From the NCBI RefSeq assembly GCF_022763245.1, contig NZ_JALEGV010000014.1:310001-374000 (forward strand): a stretch of 64,000 nt of DNA, written 5' to 3'. Below are positions 20,919-30,749 of this stretch, piece after piece. The notes below the pieces were generated by a model. It was not told the DNA's origin, did not search any database, and saw only the letters and a program-made list of their open reading frames with translations. Each line of letters opens with the position of its first letter. The stretch's first letter is position 1. The DNA is from Oricola sp. GTDB taxonomy: Bacteria; Pseudomonadota; Alphaproteobacteria; Rhizobiales; Rhizobiaceae. A program made the position numbers and the translations under genes.

Positions 20919-23017
20919 CCATGACGCGGTCACGACGCAGATGGCGGATCGCCGCGGCGGCGGGACTTGTCGCCGTGGCGCTGCCGCTTGTCGGCGCCGG
21001 CGCGTTCCTCGCGCTCGACCGCGCCTATCCCCTGCCGCCGCTCGGTGAGATCGCCGTCTCGCCGCAGGTGGTCGATCGCGACGGCCGGCTGCTGCGCGCA
21101 TTCGCCACCGAAGAGGGCCGCTGGCGCCTGCCGGTCGGCCTCGACGAGGTCGATCCGCAATTCGTCCGCTTGCTGATCGCCTATGAGGATAAGCGGTTCC
21201 GCGACCATGCCGGTGTCGATCCGGCGGCGATGCTGCGCGCCGGGCTCCAGTTCATCGCCAATGGCCGCATCGTTTCCGGCGGCTCGACGCTGTCGATGCA
21301 GCTTGCCCGGCTGAGCGATGTCGGCGGCGGCCGCAACCTGTCGACCAAGCTCACCCAGATGTTCCGCGCGCTGCAGATCGAGCGGCGGCTGACCAAGGAC
21401 GAGATTCTCGAGCGTTACCTGACGCTCGCGCCCTATGGCGGCAATATCGAGGGCATCCGCGCGGCGTCGCTCGCCTGGTTCGGCAAGGAGCCGAAGAAGC
21501 TGCGCCTGTCGGAGGCCGCGCTGCTCGTGTCGCTGCCGCAGGCGCCGGAAACGCGGCGGCCGGACCGGCATCCGCAGGCGGCCCGAACCGCGCGCGACCG
21601 CGTTCTGCAGCGCATGGCCGATGCCGGGGTGATCGAGCCGGTCGAGGTGGCACGCGCGTCGGCGGCGAGCCTGTCGGGCGACCGCCGCCGCCTGCCGGCG
21701 CTCGCCCCGCATCTGGCCGAGGCCGCCATCCGCGCCAAGCCGGACGAGACGCGCATCGCGCTGACGCTCGACCGCGACATCCAGCAGGCGCTGGAGACCG
21801 TCGCCCGCAACGCCGCGACCCGGCTCGGGCCGAAACTGTCGCTCGCCCTGATGCTGGCCGATGCGCGCACCGGCGACATCCTGGCCGAAGTCGGCGCGGC
21901 GGACTATTTCGATTCCTCGCGCGCCGGCTGGGTCGACATGACGCGCGTGCCGCGCTCGCCCGGCTCGACGCTGAAGCCCTTCATCTACGGGCTGGCGCTG
22001 GAACAGGGCGTCATCATGCCCGAAACCATGATGCGCGACCGGCCGACCAATTTCGCCGGCTATCGGCCCGAGAATTTCGACACGACCTACCAGGGCGACG
22101 TCAGCGTGCGCGCGGCGCTGCAGATGTCGCTCAACGTGCCGGCCGTGCAGCTTCTGGAGACGGTCGGCCCGGCGGCGCTGATGCAGCGATTGAGACGAGG
22201 GGGCGCGGAGCCGGTCCTGCCGAAGGAGGAGCAGCCCGGTCTCGCGATCGGGCTCGGCGGGATCGGCCTCTCGCTGGCCGACCTCGTGCAGGCCTATGCG
22301 GCGTTCGCCAATGGCGGCAACGCGGTCACGCTGACCGACGGCATCCATGGCGTGCGCGAACCCTACAAGCTCAGCACCGTCCTCTCGGCCAAGGCCGCAT
22401 GGCAGGTGAGCGACATCCTGTCCGGCATCCCCGCGCCGGCAGCGTCCGCGGCGCGGCCCATCGCCTACAAGACCGGCACCTCCTACGGCTATCGCGACGC
22501 CTGGTCGGTCGGTTTCGACGGCCGCTACGTGCTCGGCGTCTGGGTCGGCCGCCCCGACAATGGCGCGGTTCCGGGCTCCACCGGCATCACCGCCGCCGCG
22601 CCGATCCTGTTCGAGGCCTTCGCGCGCTCCGGCTTGGCGCCCGAACCGTTTGCCGGCCCGCCGCCCGGCGCCCGACGCATCGAGCGCGCGGACCTTCCGG
22701 AGGGGCTGAAGCGCTTCGTGCCGAAGGGCGCGGAGCTGGTGCCGGTCGCCGGCGCCACCAGCGATCCGGAGATCGTCTATCCGCCGCAGGGCGCCCGCGT
22801 CGAACTGGCCAGCGCGTCGGGCGATGAATTCTCGCCGCTGATCCTGAAGCTGCAGGGCGGCCGCGCGCCGTTCCGCTGGATCGCCAACGGCCGGCCGCTC
22901 GACGGCCTCTTCCGCCGCCGCACCGCCGCCTGGGTGCCCGACGGCAAGGGCGTCTCCAAGCTGACGGTCATCGATGCGGCCGGCAAGGCGACGACGGTCG
23001 ACATCCTCATCCAGTGA
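20915..23017 (+). CDS. pbpC: Penicillin-binding protein 1C
   Basis: A 700-residue bifunctional class A PBP of the 1C type. After a single N-terminal membrane anchor (about 10-30), the GT51 transglycosylase domain has the catalytic glutamate in EDKRFRDHAG (E91). The transpeptidase domain has SxxK at S351-TLK and KTGTS at 519-523. The C-terminal about 90 residues form the BiPBP_C beta domain typical of PBP1C. Translation can start at GTG 20915 (overlapping the A2M stop) or ATG 20921. The coupling with alpha-2-macroglobulin is the conserved arrangement described for these proteins in many proteobacteria. Confidence 0.94.
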   Translation: MTMTRSRRRWRIAAAAGLVAVALPLVGAGAFLALDRAYPLPPLGEIAVSPQVVDRDGRLLRAFATEEGRWRLPVGLDEVDPQFVRLLIAYEDKRFRDHAGVDPAAMLRAGLQFIANGRIVSGGSTLSMQLARLSDVGGGRNLSTKLTQMFRALQIERRLTKDEILERYLTLAPYGGNIEGIRAASLAWFGKEPKKLRLSEAALLVSLPQAPETRRPDRHPQAARTARDRVLQRMADAGVIEPVEVARASAASLSGDRRRLPALAPHLAEAAIRAKPDETRIALTLDRDIQQALETVARNAATRLGPKLSLALMLADARTGDILAEVGAADYFDSSRAGWVDMTRVPRSPGSTLKPFIYGLALEQGVIMPETMMRDRPTNFAGYRPENFDTTYQGDVSVRAALQMSLNVPAVQLLETVGPAALMQRLRRGGAEPVLPKEEQPGLAIGLGGIGLSLADLVQAYAAFANGGNAVTLTDGIHGVREPYKLSTVLSAKAAWQVSDILSGIPAPAASAARPIAYKTGTSYGYRDAWSVGFDGRYVLGVWVGRPDNGAVPGSTGITAAAPILFEAFARSGLAPEPFAGPPPGARRIERADLPEGLKRFVPKGAELVPVAGATSDPEIVYPPQGARVELASASGDEFSPLILKLQGGRAPFRWIANGRPLDGLFRRRTAAWVPDGKGVSKLTVIDAAGKATTVDILIQ

Positions 23018-23036
23018 GCATGAAGGAATGACATTC

Positions 23037-26000
23037 GTGATCCGGCGCATCCTGCGATCGCTTGCGGCATCGGCGGCCCTGACCGCCTCGATCGCCGCCA
23101 TGCCCGTTCCCGCCGCAGGCGAGACCTCGCCGGTCGAGGGGCAGGGACAGGAAACCATGCACGCCGGTCCCGACATTCGCGAGCCGGACGCCGCCGAGCA
23201 GGCGCGGATGGCGGATCTGGAAAGCGCCATGCGCGACGCCTTTTCGGCCGGCGACCACGCCGCCGCGGCGACGGCGGCGCGCGCCCTTCTGGCCATGGAG
23301 CAGGCGACCTGGGGCCCCGAGCACGGCCAGACCGCCGGCACGCACTATTTTCTCGGGCGGGTCGCGGAGGAGACGGGCGACCTTGAGGGCGCGGCCGACG
23401 CCTACCGGACGGGACTTTCGATCGCCCGGCGTCGCCTCGGCGCCACCGACCCGCTGACGGCGCGGTTCGAGGAAGCGCTCGGCTATGTCGGTTTCTTCCT
23501 CGGCATCGGCGCGCTCCAGGAGGGCGATCTGGCAAAGGCGGAACTGCGCCTGAAGGAAGCCCTGCCGCTCAATCAAAGCGCCACCGGCCCGCAAAGCGAG
23601 AACACGCTCTACAATCTCGACGCGCTGGCGATCGTGCTCGCCGAGCGCAACCGCCCGTCGGAGGCGCTTCCGCTACGCCGTCAGACCTACGAATTGCAGT
23701 CGAGCCTCGCCGGTCCCGACGACGCGACGACGCTGGCCTTCGGCGAACAGCTCGCCTTGCTGCTGCAGCAATCGGGCAAGGCCGACGACGCCATCGCGCT
23801 CTACCGCGATCTTGCGCGGCGGCGCGAGGCGGCGCTCGGGCCCGACCATCCCGATACGCTCGTCACCCTCAACAATCTCGCCGTCGCGCTCAACGCGGCC
23901 GGCCGCTATGACGAGGCGCTGCCGCTCGACCGGCGGGTCGCCGCGATGCGGGCGACGGTGCTCGGCGAGACCGACCCGGAAACCCTGATCGCGCGCGCCA
24001 ATCTTGCGTCCACGCTCTCCAATCTCGGGCGCTATCGCGAGGCCGCCGCGCTGCAGGCCGAGGTGCTGGATGTGCGCACCGCGACGCTCGGCGCCGACCA
24101 TCCCGAAACGCTGCACAGCATGACGGAGCTCGGCATCGCGTTCGCGAAACTCGGCCGGCTGAGCGAGGCGGAAACGATCCAGCGCCGCGCTGCCGAGACG
24201 CTCCGCGACGTCGTCGGCCCGGAGGCGCGGCAGACCCTGTTCGCGCAGCACAGCCTTGCGACGACGCTCAATGCCGAGGGCCGCTTCGAGGAGGCCGAGA
24301 GCCTGTTCCGCACCACGCTCGCCGCGCAGGAGGCGGTGCTGGAGGCGGGTGATCGCGACACGCTGTCGACGGCCGGAAACCTCGCCCTGCTGCTGGCGAA
24401 GACCGGCCGGACCGAGGAAGCCATCCGCCACCAGGAGGCGATCTTCGACCTGTCGGCGCAAACGCTCGGCAGGGCCCATCCTGACACGCTCGCTGCGGCC
24501 GGGAACCTCGCCTCCAGCTATTTGCGCATCGACGATCCGGCTGCCGCCGAACCGCTCAACCGCGAGGTGCTGCGCCTCAGCGAGTCGGGTTACGGGCCGG
24601 ACCATCCCTACACCCTGACCGCGCGCAACAATCTGGCGGTGACTCTTTCCGCGCTGGGTGAGCGCGATGCGGCCGCCATGCAGTACGATGCGGTGCTGAA
24701 GGTCCGCAGCGCGCTGCTTCCGGCCGATCATCCCGAACGGCTCACCAGCCTGTTCAACGCCGGCGTCGGCCATTTCAAGACGGGGGACCTGGAAAACGGC
24801 TTGGCGCTCTTGTCTGCGGCCGCCGAGACGCGCGAGGCCGTTTTGGGTCCGCTGAACCCGGAGACGCTGCTCAGCTACACCACCCTGTCTCAGGCGCAAT
24901 TGGCCAACGATCAACCGCGCCTCGCGCTGGCCGCGGCCCGCAAGGCGCTGGCCGGCGAACGCGAAGTGCTGACGGCGCGCGCGGGCGCGGCAGGAAGCGG
25001 GCGCGAGACCGCGGCGGAGACTTCGGCGCGGGCCGGCGCCATGGTCGCCTTTGCGGCCCATGCTCTCGCTATTGCCGAGACCGACAGCGCGGGGACGCTG
25101 CGCGACGAGGCCTTCGCGGCAATCCAGTCGCGCAGCATGGACGGCGCAGCGGAAGCCATGGCCCGGGCCCAGGCCCGCATCGCCGCCGGGCGCGTCGGTC
25201 TCAGCCGGGAGGTCGCCGCCTGGGACGACGCGCGGGCCGCGCGCGACCAGCTCGACGTGCAGCTTGCCGCAAGCGACATGGCCGGTGACGCGCCGCTGCG
25301 CCGGCAATTGTTCAAGGCCCGCGACGCGGCGGAGGAGCAGGTGCTGGCGAGCGAGAGCCGCATCCGCACCGGCTTTCCCGATTTCTACGAGCTGGTCGCC
25401 CCGCCGCCGCTCGACCTTGCGGAAGCGCGGACCCTGCTGGGACCGACAGAAGCGCTGATCCTGCTGTTTCCCGGGCGCGGACGGGAGACCGGCCTCGTCT
25501 GGGCCGTCACCCGCGACGACGCGGCATGGGCCGAACTGCCCTTGCCCGCCGACCGCATCGAGACGATGATCGCAACCCTGCACCGGCAGCTCGACGGCGG
25601 CAGTGGCACCCGCGCTGCGGCGGCCAAACGCCAGCGGCGGGTCCAGGGCTACGACCGGACGATGGCGCATGATCTCTACGCCGCGCTGTTCGGCGCCGAG
25701 GCGATCGCGGCGCTGATCGCCGACAAGCCGGACTGGATCGTCTCGCCGCAGGGGGCGCTGCTCAGCCTGCAGCTGAACGCGCTCGTCGCCCGGCCGCCGC
25801 AGGGCGAAGACACCGATCCGGCGGCGCTGCGCGACACCGCCTGGCTCGGGCTCGAACATTCGCTGTCGATCCTGCCGACGCTTTCCACGCTGCGCAGCGA
25901 GCGGCAGCGCGGGGGCGAGACCCGGTCCGACAACGGCCTGTTGTTCGCGCTCGGCGATCCGGAGTTCCAGGGCGCGGCGGAAGCGTCGGCGCCGGATGCG

Positions 26001-26681
26001 CGCCTGACCCTGCCGGCCGCGCCGCAAAGCCGGGCCGCCGGCGTGAACGCGCTGGCGCGCCTGCCGGGCACGCGCGCCGAGGTGCAGAAACTCGCCGCCC
26101 TTTACGGTCCCGACCGCAGCACGGTGCTTCTCGGCGCCGAGGCGAGCGAAGCCCGGCTGCGCGCGGAAGCCGAACGCGGCACGCTCGCCAGCGCCGACAC
26201 CGTGCTTCTCGCGACCCACGGCCTGATCGCCGGAACCTTCGGAACGCTAGCCGAGCCGGCGCTCGCCTTGACGCCGCCGCAACAGCCGGAGGGACCCGAG
26301 AATGACGGACTGCTGACGGCGTCGGAGGCGGCCCAGCTGCGGCTTTCGGCGAACTGGGTCATCCTGTCGGCCTGCGACACCGCCGCCGGCGGGGCGCCCG
26401 ACGCGGGCGGCCTGACCGGGCTTGCCCGCGGCTTCTTCTATGCCGGCGCGCAGAGCCTGCTCGTCTCCTACTGGAAGGTGCAGGACAACACGACGGCGCG
26501 CCTGACGACCGGCGCGCTTGCCGCGATGCGTAAGGGCGAACCGCGCGCCCGCGCCTTCCGCGCCGCGATGCAGGAGGTGGCGGCCGATCCCTCCAGCGAC
26601 GCCAGCCTGTCGCTCGCCCACCCGTCGGCATGGGCTCCGTTCCAGATCATCGGCGTCAGCCGCACCCCGCCGCAGGGCTGA
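23037..26681 (+). CDS. Secreted TPR-CHAT domain protein (caspase-like protease family)
   Basis: A protein of about 1214 residues. The N-terminus is a signal peptide (MIRRILRSLAASAAL..., cleavage near AAG-ET). Roughly residues 60-650 are about a dozen 42-residue kinesin-light-chain-type TPRs with the recurring HP-TL-NNLA pattern. The C-terminal about 400 residues are a CHAT domain with the probable catalytic His in LLATHG (H1061) and Cys in LSACDT (C1113). I prefer GTG 23037 because AAGGA lies 9 nt upstream; ATG 23028 in the same frame has no usable spacing. It begins 19 bp after pbpC, so it is probably the third gene of the A2M-PBP1C operon. Confidence 0.9.
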   Translation: MIRRILRSLAASAALTASIAAMPVPAAGETSPVEGQGQETMHAGPDIREPDAAEQARMADLESAMRDAFSAGDHAAAATAARALLAMEQATWGPEHGQTAGTHYFLGRVAEETGDLEGAADAYRTGLSIARRRLGATDPLTARFEEALGYVGFFLGIGALQEGDLAKAELRLKEALPLNQSATGPQSENTLYNLDALAIVLAERNRPSEALPLRRQTYELQSSLAGPDDATTLAFGEQLALLLQQSGKADDAIALYRDLARRREAALGPDHPDTLVTLNNLAVALNAAGRYDEALPLDRRVAAMRATVLGETDPETLIARANLASTLSNLGRYREAAALQAEVLDVRTATLGADHPETLHSMTELGIAFAKLGRLSEAETIQRRAAETLRDVVGPEARQTLFAQHSLATTLNAEGRFEEAESLFRTTLAAQEAVLEAGDRDTLSTAGNLALLLAKTGRTEEAIRHQEAIFDLSAQTLGRAHPDTLAAAGNLASSYLRIDDPAAAEPLNREVLRLSESGYGPDHPYTLTARNNLAVTLSALGERDAAAMQYDAVLKVRSALLPADHPERLTSLFNAGVGHFKTGDLENGLALLSAAAETREAVLGPLNPETLLSYTTLSQAQLANDQPRLALAAARKALAGEREVLTARAGAAGSGRETAAETSARAGAMVAFAAHALAIAETDSAGTLRDEAFAAIQSRSMDGAAEAMARAQARIAAGRVGLSREVAAWDDARAARDQLDVQLAASDMAGDAPLRRQLFKARDAAEEQVLASESRIRTGFPDFYELVAPPPLDLAEARTLLGPTEALILLFPGRGRETGLVWAVTRDDAAWAELPLPADRIETMIATLHRQLDGGSGTRAAAAKRQRRVQGYDRTMAHDLYAALFGAEAIAALIADKPDWIVSPQGALLSLQLNALVARPPQGEDTDPAALRDTAWLGLEHSLSILPTLSTLRSERQRGGETRSDNGLLFALGDPEFQGAAEASAPDARLTLPAAPQSRAAGVNALARLPGTRAEVQKLAALYGPDRSTVLLGAEASEARLRAEAERGTLASADTVLLATHGLIAGTFGTLAEPALALTPPQQPEGPENDGLLTASEAAQLRLSANWVILSACDTAAGGAPDAGGLTGLARGFFYAGAQSLLVSYWKVQDNTTARLTTGALAAMRKGEPRARAFRAAMQEVAADPSSDASLSLAHPSAWAPFQIIGVSRTPPQG

Positions 26682-26696
26682 CGGGAAAGCTGCGTC

Positions 26697-28259
26697 TCAG
26701 GCCAGCCGCTTGGAGCGCGGGCTTTCGTCCATCTGGTTGATCAGCGCATGGGTGAGCGTCAGGACCAGTTCGGCCCTGACATCGGCATGCTCGGGCGATT
26801 CCCAGAGGTTCCTGCGGTGCTGCGGGTCGGACCGGCGGTCGTAGAGTTCGCCCCAGTCGAGATCCTTGTAGAGCGACAGGTGCCAGTCGGGCGTCACCAG
26901 CGTGCGCACCCGCGCCGGCTGGTCGAAGCCCATGCGCTTGCCGCCGTCATTGTACTCGATGAAGACGTTCTCGCGGGCGCCGTCGCCGCCTTCCAGCACG
27001 GGACAGAAGCTCTTGCCCTGCATGCCGTAATAGGGGCGCAGGCCGGCCCGTTCGATGATCGTCGGCGCCAGGTCCACCGTCGAGGCGAGCGCCGCCGTCG
27101 AGGCCGCCTCGCGCCGGGCCGGGTCCGACCAGATCATCGGCACGCGGGTGATGGAATCCTTCGGCCAGGCGCCTTTCAGCATCAGGTTGAAATCGCCCAG
27201 ATAGTCGCCGTGGTCGGCGTTGAAGACGATCACGGTGTTGTCGAAGCGGCCGCTTGCCTTCAACTCGTCGACGATCGCGCCGACCGCGTCGTCGATCATC
27301 GTGATCATCCCCGCCGTCAACGCCATCGCCTCGCGCACATGCTGGTCGGAGGCCATGAAGCTCATCTGCCGGACCTGCGGCAGGCGGCCGGCCTCGAATT
27401 CGCGGCGCGCATGCAGGAGCGGCGGCGGCGGGTTCTCGTGATCCTCGAAGCGGACGTCCAGGTCGAAATCGTCGGGGCTGTACATGTCCCAGTAGCGGCC
27501 CGGCGGATTGAACGGATGGTGCGGGTCGGGAAACGAGACGAAGGTGTAGAGCGGCGCGTCGCTTTCGGCGTTCGCGCTCAGGTAATCGACCGCGCGGTCG
27601 CGGATATAGGCAGTCGGGTAGGCCTCCTCGGGGATCGGCGTGCGGAAGGCCTGCGGGCAGGTGTAGTTGTGCGGCAACTCGTTTGCCGGGTCGGTGAGCT
27701 CGCGCCAGTTCGGATAGGTCTCGCGGAACCACTGGCGGTAATGGCCGCCGGCCTGGTCGCCGTGGCCGGTCACCATGTCGACGTGGTCGAAGCCGTAATA
27801 GGGCGTGGGAACCCGGTAGCGCCCCTCGGCGTCGTAGCGGCCGGGCTCTTCGGCCGTGTAGTCGCCGGTGTCGGGCTTCCAGGCCTCCTCGATCGGGCCG
27901 GACTGGAACGGGTTGCGGGCAAAGGGTTCGTTGTCGGTGAAGGGCTGCAGATGCGACTTGCCGATCGAGGCGGTGCGGTAGCCGCCGGCGCGCAGCACCT
28001 CGACGAAGGTGTTGGCGCGCTGCGACAGCAGGCAGCCATTGTAGCGCAGGCCGTGCACGGTCGGGTAGCGCCCGGTCATGAAGCTCGCCCGGTTGGGCAT
28101 GCAGACGGGGGTGGCGACGAAGAACTGGTCGAACCGCGTGCCGCCCGCCGCCAGCGCGTCGATGTTCGGGGTCCGCACGACGGGATGGCCGCAGCAGCCG
28201 AGCCAGTCGGCCCGGTGCTGGTCGGTCATGATGAAGAGAAAATCGGGGCGCTCGGTCAT
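26697..28259 (-). CDS. Sulfatase-family hydrolase (arylsulfatase / phosphonate monoester hydrolase-like)
   Basis: A 520-residue alkaline-phosphatase-superfamily sulfatase. The metal-binding N-terminus is IMTDQHRADWLG (D13), and the C-x-P-x-R site C53-M-P-N-R57 is the Cys-type formylglycine precursor, followed by ASFMTGRYPTVHG. The DHGDYLGD metal motif lies at about 345. No signal peptide is visible, so it should act in the cytoplasm on an imported sulfate, sulfamate or phosphonate ester. It overlaps the TRAP permease gene by ATGA, implying that the transporter brings in its substrate. A formylglycine-generating enzyme would be needed and is not in this window. Confidence 0.92.
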   Translation of the reverse strand: MTERPDFLFIMTDQHRADWLGCCGHPVVRTPNIDALAAGGTRFDQFFVATPVCMPNRASFMTGRYPTVHGLRYNGCLLSQRANTFVEVLRAGGYRTASIGKSHLQPFTDNEPFARNPFQSGPIEEAWKPDTGDYTAEEPGRYDAEGRYRVPTPYYGFDHVDMVTGHGDQAGGHYRQWFRETYPNWRELTDPANELPHNYTCPQAFRTPIPEEAYPTAYIRDRAVDYLSANAESDAPLYTFVSFPDPHHPFNPPGRYWDMYSPDDFDLDVRFEDHENPPPPLLHARREFEAGRLPQVRQMSFMASDQHVREAMALTAGMITMIDDAVGAIVDELKASGRFDNTVIVFNADHGDYLGDFNLMLKGAWPKDSITRVPMIWSDPARREAASTAALASTVDLAPTIIERAGLRPYYGMQGKSFCPVLEGGDGARENVFIEYNDGGKRMGFDQPARVRTLVTPDWHLSLYKDLDWGELYDRRSDPQHRRNLWESPEHADVRAELVLTLTHALINQMDESPRSKRLA

Positions 28260-30685
28260 GCTGCCTGTTTCATGTTCGGTTGCCGGTAGTGGTGAAGGAG
28301 GACGAGGCCCAGCGCGGCGATCGCGGCCGGCAGGTGGATCTCGTAGCCCGGCGCGACCAGGAGGGCGGCCAGGCCCAGCCGTGCCAGGATTTCCCAGCCG
28401 GCGAGCCGCGTCTTGTCGTAGCGGCTGGTCGCGCTGGCGAAGAGATAGATCATCCCGGCCGTGCGGATCAGCACCGAGACGAGGCCGACGATGGAGAACG
28501 CGTCGCCCTCGTTGAAGGCGGCGGAGACGATCAGCATGTCGGGATTGAGCGCGAACATGAACGGCACTGCGAAGATGACGATGCCGATCCTGACCGCTGT
28601 CATGCCCGTCGCCACGGGTTTCGCGCCCGCCACCGCGGCCGCGGCGAAGGCGGCCACCGCCACGGGTGGCGTGATCGCCGAGGCGACGCCGTAATAGAAG
28701 ACGAACATGTGCGCGGTCATCACCGACAGGCCGAGCGAGTGCAGCGCCGGGCCGAGAATGATGATCACGGTCAGATAGGCGGGCAGCGTCGGCATGCCCA
28801 TGCCGAGCAGCAGCGAGACGACCGCGCTGATCGCCAGCGTCAGGACCAGCGCGACGGAGGCCAGGTCGCTGATCTCGCGGCCGAGTTTCGACGGCAGGTC
28901 CGTCGTCGACATGACGCCGACGATGATGCCGACGACGCCGACGACCATCAGCAGCCGCCCGAAGGTGACGCCGCCCGACGCGATCGCCTGCAACAGCACG
29001 GCCGGGTTCCTGCGCACCGTCGGGCTGATGGCCGACAGCAGGATGAGCGCCAGGATCGCGGTCACCGCCGAGCCGGCCGGCGACGCGCCCTGGATCAGGC
29101 GCCAGATGACGATCAAGAGCGGGACGAGCACCAGGAGGATGACGTTGATGTAGTCCTGCCGGGTGATCTGCTGCAGGTCCTCCAGCCGCTGCGGGGCGAT
29201 GCCGAGCCGCCGCGATTCAAAGACGATGGTGACGAACAGCGACAGGTAGTAGGCGAGCGCCGGGATCAGCGCCGCGATCATGATGTGCAGATAGGCGGTG
29301 CCGGTGAGGTCGGCCATGACGAGGGCCGCCGCGCCCATGATCGGCGGCATGATCTGGCCGCCGGTCGAGGCGGTCGCCTCCACGCCGCCGGCGAATTCCG
29401 CCGTGTAGCCGCGCTTCTTGATCATCGGGATGGTGATGACGCCGGTTCCCACCACGTTGGAGACCGCCGATCCCGACACCGATCCGAACATGCCCGAGGC
29501 GAGGACGGCGGCATGGGCCGGCCCGCCCTTGGTGTTGCGCATCAGCACGAACGAGATGGTGATCAGCGACTTCGCGGCCCCCGTCGCCGCCAGAAGCGCG
29601 CCAAAGACGATGAACGGCAGGACGTTGTTGAGGAGGATGCCGAGCTTGCTGCCGAGGACTGCCTTGTTGTTGTTGAACCAGAGGTTCTCGGCCACCGAGG
29701 CGTAGCCGCCATATTCGGCGTTGAAGATACCGGGCAGGATGCCGGAGACGAAGAAATAGGCGAAGGCGACCAGCCCGCAGACGGCCAGCGCGACGCCATA
29801 GACGCGGTAGCACAGATAGAGGATCGCGACGCAGCCGAGCACGGCGGTATGGGCGTCGAAGGTCGAGAACGACATCTTCTCGATGCCGACGAAGACATAT
29901 TGGAACACGGAGAAGGCGATCGCCGCGAAGGCGAGCCAGTCGATCCACGTCGTGTGCTGGCCGGCGACGCCTTCCTCCCCGTCGGCGCCGAGCGTCAGCA
30001 CCGTGATGAAGGAGGCGAGAAGGAACATCGCCGCGTAGTAGACATGGGTCGGGCTTGCCGGCCCGATCTGGAAATTGCCGCGGAACAGCCGGTTGTCGGC
30101 GGCGAACAGTTCGCGGACGTTGAAGTCGCCGATGCCGACATATTCGAACGGCAGGCCGGGCAGGACGGCGAGCATGCCGATGACGCCCATGGCAAGGCCC
30201 GCGGTGCGGCTCCAGCGTTCGAGCGCGCCCGCCTCGGCGTCGAGGCGCGTCAGCGCCAGGGCGAGGAAGGCGCAGACGAGAGCCGTGCACGGGATCACGC
30301 GCACGGCGAAGCTGCCGACAGCGACGGAGGCGGTCGAGATCGACATCGCGGCCTCGCCGGTCACGCTGGAGAAATCGAAGCCGATAACGGCGTCGGCGGC
30401 GGCCACGGCGAGCGCGAGCACGACGCATGCGAGACCGCGCCCGGCGGAGGGCTCGACGGCGCGAAACCGCGCCAGCGCGAGCGCGAACAGCGCGAACGAG
30501 GCCAGAAGGAGCGCGCGCGCCCAATTGATGTCGGCAAATCCGAGCGGTATCTCGGGATAGCGCTGGAGGTTGAATTTCAGCGCGATGATCATTTCGATGG
30601 AGGCCGCCGTCATCGCGAGCGCGCCCCATCCGAAGCAGCGCGACGCCAGTCGCCTGCGCTGCCTGTCCCGTTCGGTCTCAGTCAT
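28256..30685 (-). CDS. TRAP transporter, fused 4TM-12TM permease (TAXI type)
   Basis: An 809-residue inner-membrane protein in which the small DctQ-like and large DctM-like TRAP subunits are fused, the normal form for TAXI-class systems. Diagnostic DctM-like stretches include GGQIMPPIMGAAALVMADLT (about 426-445) and LLGMGMPTLPAYLTVIIILG (about 628-647). It works with the TAXI binding protein encoded 64 bp upstream (30750-31724) as a sodium-driven importer of an organic acid-like compound. The downstream sulfatase-family gene overlaps it by 4 bp. The LysR gene 31828-32742 is divergent and probably regulates the set. Confidence 0.93.
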   Translation of the reverse strand: MTETERDRQRRRLASRCFGWGALAMTAASIEMIIALKFNLQRYPEIPLGFADINWARALLLASFALFALALARFRAVEPSAGRGLACVVLALAVAAADAVIGFDFSSVTGEAAMSISTASVAVGSFAVRVIPCTALVCAFLALALTRLDAEAGALERWSRTAGLAMGVIGMLAVLPGLPFEYVGIGDFNVRELFAADNRLFRGNFQIGPASPTHVYYAAMFLLASFITVLTLGADGEEGVAGQHTTWIDWLAFAAIAFSVFQYVFVGIEKMSFSTFDAHTAVLGCVAILYLCYRVYGVALAVCGLVAFAYFFVSGILPGIFNAEYGGYASVAENLWFNNNKAVLGSKLGILLNNVLPFIVFGALLAATGAAKSLITISFVLMRNTKGGPAHAAVLASGMFGSVSGSAVSNVVGTGVITIPMIKKRGYTAEFAGGVEATASTGGQIMPPIMGAAALVMADLTGTAYLHIMIAALIPALAYYLSLFVTIVFESRRLGIAPQRLEDLQQITRQDYINVILLVLVPLLIVIWRLIQGASPAGSAVTAILALILLSAISPTVRRNPAVLLQAIASGGVTFGRLLMVVGVVGIIVGVMSTTDLPSKLGREISDLASVALVLTLAISAVVSLLLGMGMPTLPAYLTVIIILGPALHSLGLSVMTAHMFVFYYGVASAITPPVAVAAFAAAAVAGAKPVATGMTAVRIGIVIFAVPFMFALNPDMLIVSAAFNEGDAFSIVGLVSVLIRTAGMIYLFASATSRYDKTRLAGWEILARLGLAALLVAPGYEIHLPAAIAALGLVLLHHYRQPNMKQAA

Positions 30686-30710
30686 GTCGATGTTTCCGCA
30701 AGTGGGGGTT

Positions 30711-30737
30711 TCCCGGGCGCGGTCCCTGCGCCCGGGA
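30711..30737 (-). promoter_or_regulatory. GC-rich hairpin between TAXI binding-protein and permease genes
   Basis: A perfect 10-bp stem, TCCCGGGCGC paired with GCGCCCGGGA, around the 7-nt loop GGTCCCT. It lies in the 64-bp gap between the binding-protein stop and the fused permease start. There is no U-tract on the transcribed strand. It is probably a 3' stabiliser or partial attenuator that favours binding-protein expression (inference). Confidence 0.65.
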
Positions 30738-30749
30738 GGCCGGCGCCTG

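Noticed and set aside
15405-21101. A 1898-codon open frame on the minus strand opposite the alpha-2-macroglobulin gene
   Set aside because: Its product is histidine/arginine/aspartate-rich with no domain, and it mirrors the real gene's GC3 bias; it is a shadow frame. The same holds for long antisense frames at 1905-4667, 20930-23341, 23673-26219, 28280-30835, 38287-40224 and 42553-44220.
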